A DNA stretch of 24,652 nt, taken from DATGKR01 sp035294565 (GTDB lineage Bacteria > Actinomycetota > Acidimicrobiia > Acidimicrobiales > Palsa-688). How positions within the stretch are numbered: position 1 is the first letter of the stretch; each line of letters opens with the position of its first letter. Made by a program: the position numbers and the translations under genes. Positions 22,690 to 24,652 of this stretch are shown piece by piece. The notes below the pieces were generated by a model. The model had not been told where the DNA came from, did no database searches, and worked only from the letters and a program-made list of their open reading frames with translations. Location of the stretch: the NCBI GenBank assembly GCA_035294565.1, contig DATGKR010000067.1, forward strand, positions 1-24,652, written 5' to 3'.

Positions 22690-24071
22690 CCCTTTGGCAG
22701 GGGCGCTTCGGCGGCGCCCAGCCCGCGGAGGAGCTCCTCGCCTACACGGCGAGCCTGCCATACGACCGCCGCCTCGGAGCCGACGACGTCGCCTGCTCCA
22801 AAGCCCACGTGCGGGGGCTGGTCGCGTCGGGCATCGTCAGCGCCTCCGAGGGCGCCATCCTCCTCGCCGCGCTCGACCAGGCGGGGACCGAGCTGGCCTC
22901 TGGGACCCTCGTTTTCAAACCCGGGGACGAGGACGTGCACACCGCCGTCGAGCGGAGGGTCACGGAGCTGGCAGGCGCGGCCGGCGCCCGCCTCCACGCC
23001 GGCCGGAGCCGCAACGACCAGGTGGCCACCGACCTGCGCCTCTTCACCAAGCGGGAGCTCGGCGTGGTCGCCTCCCGGGTCGTGGACCTCGCCGGGACCC
23101 TCCTTGCACGCGCCAAGGAGGCCGGTGAGGTCTATCTGCCGGGCTACACCCACCTCCAGCGCGCCCAGCCCGTCCTGCTCGCACACCACCTGCTGGCGCA
23201 CGGGTGGGCCTTTGTCCGGGACCTCGACCGGATCGAGGACGCCCTGCGCCGGATCGACGTCTCGCCGCTCGGAGCTGGTGCTCTCGCAGGCTCGTCGCTG
23301 CCCCTCGACCCTGACCTGACCGCCGCCGAGCTGGGTTTCTCCCGGCGCTTCGACAACTCTCTCGACGCCGTGTCAGACCGGGATTTCGTCGCCGAGACGC
23401 TGTTCGTCTTGTCGATGATCGGTGTCCACCTGTCCCGCCTGGGGGAGGAGATCGTCCTTTGGTCCAGCGAGGAGTTCGGCTTCGTCACCCTCGACGACCG
23501 GTACGCGACGGGCAGCTCGATGCTCCCCCAGAAGAAGAACCCCGACATCGCCGAGCTGTCGCGCGGCCGCTCGGGCAGGCTGATCGGCAACCTGACCGGC
23601 CTGCTCGCCACGCTCAAGGGCCTCCCCCTCGCCTACAACCGGGACCTCCAGGAGGACAAGGAGCCGCTGTTCGACTCGCTCGACATCGTCTCCTCCGGGT
23701 TGGCCGCCACCGCCGGGATGCTCTCCACGGCCAGCTGGAACCGGGAGAGGATGGAGGCGGCAGCCGACACGCCTTTCTCCGCCGCCGTCGACCTGGCCGA
23801 GTGGCTGGTCGAGCGGGGCACACCGTTTCGCGAGGCCCACGAGCTGGTCGGCGCCCTGGTGCACGACGCCGTGGAGCGGCGGGTGCCGCTCGCCGAGCTG
23901 GTGGAGGCCCACCCGGCGCTCGGCCCCGAGGCGTTGGGGCTGCTCGCCCCGGGGGTCGCCGTCAGCCGCCGCACCAGCCCAGGGGGCGCGGGTCCCAAGC
24001 CGGTCCGGGAGCAGCTCCGGCGTTTCGAAGCCGCCCTCGCCGGCTACGCCGAGCGCCGTGGCCCCGCTTGA
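22686..24071 (+). CDS. argH: Argininosuccinate lyase
   Basis: ArgH splits argininosuccinate into arginine and fumarate. The 461-residue protein of the fumarase/aspartase superfamily begins LWQGRFGGAQ, has the three conserved regions AGRSRNDQVATDLRLF, YTHLQRAQPVLLAHH with the catalytic His, and the signature GSSMLPQKKNPD with the mobile-loop Ser. Length is typical. GTG 22686 overlaps argG as GTGA. Its last 14 bases overlap the DNA glycosylase gene. It is the final arginine gene here; the cluster thus covers ArgC, B, D, F, G and H plus the repressor, but not ArgJ, ArgA or ArgE. Confidence 0.96.
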   Translation: MTLWQGRFGGAQPAEELLAYTASLPYDRRLGADDVACSKAHVRGLVASGIVSASEGAILLAALDQAGTELASGTLVFKPGDEDVHTAVERRVTELAGAAGARLHAGRSRNDQVATDLRLFTKRELGVVASRVVDLAGTLLARAKEAGEVYLPGYTHLQRAQPVLLAHHLLAHGWAFVRDLDRIEDALRRIDVSPLGAGALAGSSLPLDPDLTAAELGFSRRFDNSLDAVSDRDFVAETLFVLSMIGVHLSRLGEEIVLWSSEEFGFVTLDDRYATGSSMLPQKKNPDIAELSRGRSGRLIGNLTGLLATLKGLPLAYNRDLQEDKEPLFDSLDIVSSGLAATAGMLSTASWNRERMEAAADTPFSAAVDLAEWLVERGTPFREAHELVGALVHDAVERRVPLAELVEAHPALGPEALGLLAPGVAVSRRTSPGGAGPKPVREQLRRFEAALAGYAERRGPA

Positions 24072-24651
24072 ACGGTCGTTCTTCGCCGGGCCGGCCCTCG
24101 GCCTCGCCCCCCGGCTCTTGAACAAGCTCCTAGTTCGCGACGACGGGCGGGTGGGCCGCATCATCGAGGTCGAGGCCTACGCCGGTTCCGATGACCCGGC
24201 GTCGCACGCCTACCGGGGCCGCACCCGGCGCAACGCGACGATGTTCGGGCCGCCCGGGCACCTCTACGTCTACTTCAGCTACGGGGTCCACTGGTGCGCC
24301 AACGTGGTCGCCGGGGCCGAGGGGGTCGCCCAGGCGGTCCTCCTGCGGGCGGTCGAGCCTGTCGCGGGGCTCGAAGCCATGAGAGCAGCCCGATGGCGCT
24401 CGCAGCGCAGCCGCGCCGACCGGGACCTCTGCCGCGGGCCGGGCAGGCTCTGCCAGGCGATGGGCATCGACGGCTCACTCGACGGCGCCGACCTGCTCGA
24501 CAGGGGCGGTCCGTTGTGGGTCGACGACGACGGGGTGCCGCCGCCGGAGTCGCCCGCCTCGTCGCCGCGGATCGGCATCTCCAGCGCCGCCGAACGGCCC
24601 TGGCGGTTCTCGGTCCCCGGGCATGCCGGAGTGTCCAGAAGGTCCCGTTGA
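24058..24651 (+). CDS. 3-methyladenine DNA glycosylase (AAG/MPG family)
   Basis: The enzyme removes alkylated purines from DNA at the start of base excision repair. The 197-residue protein has the AAG-family core: LLNKLLVR, EVEAYAGSDDPASHAYRGRT with the catalytic Glu, RNATMFGPPGHLYVYFSYG with DNA-intercalating Tyr region, HWCANVV and LLRAVEP, LCRGPGRLCQAMGID, and a C-terminal PRIGISSAAERPWRF. It is complete, ending at TGA 24649-24651, one base before the window end. GTG 24058 lies in the end of argH, with a 14-base overlap, so co-transcription with the arginine genes is likely. From memory, mycobacteria also carry mpg near, though not directly at, argH. Confidence 0.93.
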   Translation: MAPLERSFFAGPALGLAPRLLNKLLVRDDGRVGRIIEVEAYAGSDDPASHAYRGRTRRNATMFGPPGHLYVYFSYGVHWCANVVAGAEGVAQAVLLRAVEPVAGLEAMRAARWRSQRSRADRDLCRGPGRLCQAMGIDGSLDGADLLDRGGPLWVDDDGVPPPESPASSPRIGISSAAERPWRFSVPGHAGVSRRSR

Positions 24652-24652
24652 G

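Overview
The window is about 24.6 kb of very GC-rich, densely coding bacterial DNA. Gene order, many GTG starts, 4-base GTGA start/stop overlaps and candidate leaderless promoters point to an actinobacterium. From memory, two blocks match Mycobacterium gene order: fmt-rsmB-rpe-ribD-ribE-ribBA-ribH, and infC-rpmI-rplT-tsnR followed by pheS-pheT-argC...argH. A deep-branching class such as Acidimicrobiia is plausible, but this is inference. No tRNA, rRNA, CRISPR array, transposase or prophage gene was found. No gene-free stretch exceeds 300 bases; the longest, about 170 bases, is the infC leader.

Layout. (1) 1-127: 3' end of a probable queF. (2) 178-1310, minus strand: a SpoU/TrmH-type RNA methyltransferase and an RsmC-like methyltransferase, divergent from def. 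(3) 1344-9668, plus strand: def, fmt, rsmB, rpe, a mogA/moaB-type gene, ribD, ribE, ribBA, ribH, hisG and a small cold-shock-domain gene. (4) 9635-10060, minus strand: a DUF1844-type gene, divergent from infC. (5) 10234-17060: infC, rpmI, rplT, a second SpoU-family methyltransferase (TsnR type), a soluble PAS histidine kinase, pheS and pheT. (6) 17093-24071: argC, argB, argD, argF, argR, argG, argH, headed by a candidate ArgR operator. (7) 24058-24651: a 3-methyladenine DNA glycosylase.

The genes group into translation start and ribosome maturation (def, fmt, rsmB, infC, rpmI, rplT, methyltransferases, pheST), riboflavin synthesis (ribD/E/BA/H, with rpe next to it for pentose phosphate supply), and arginine synthesis from N-acetylglutamyl phosphate to arginine. 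The arginine cluster lacks argJ, which usually sits between argC and argB.

This is mainly a core-metabolism region; I see no clearly new multi-gene system. The most unusual observations are: infC seems to start at an AUA codon behind a good Shine-Dalgarno and a possible attenuator; a 140-bp double-armed palindrome lies between rplT and tsnR and appears to supply the tsnR start; a 36-bp palindrome lies in the pheS linker; def and fmt are separated by only one in-frame TAG, so fmt seems to start at CTG; and RsmB lacks about 45 residues before its catalytic domain.
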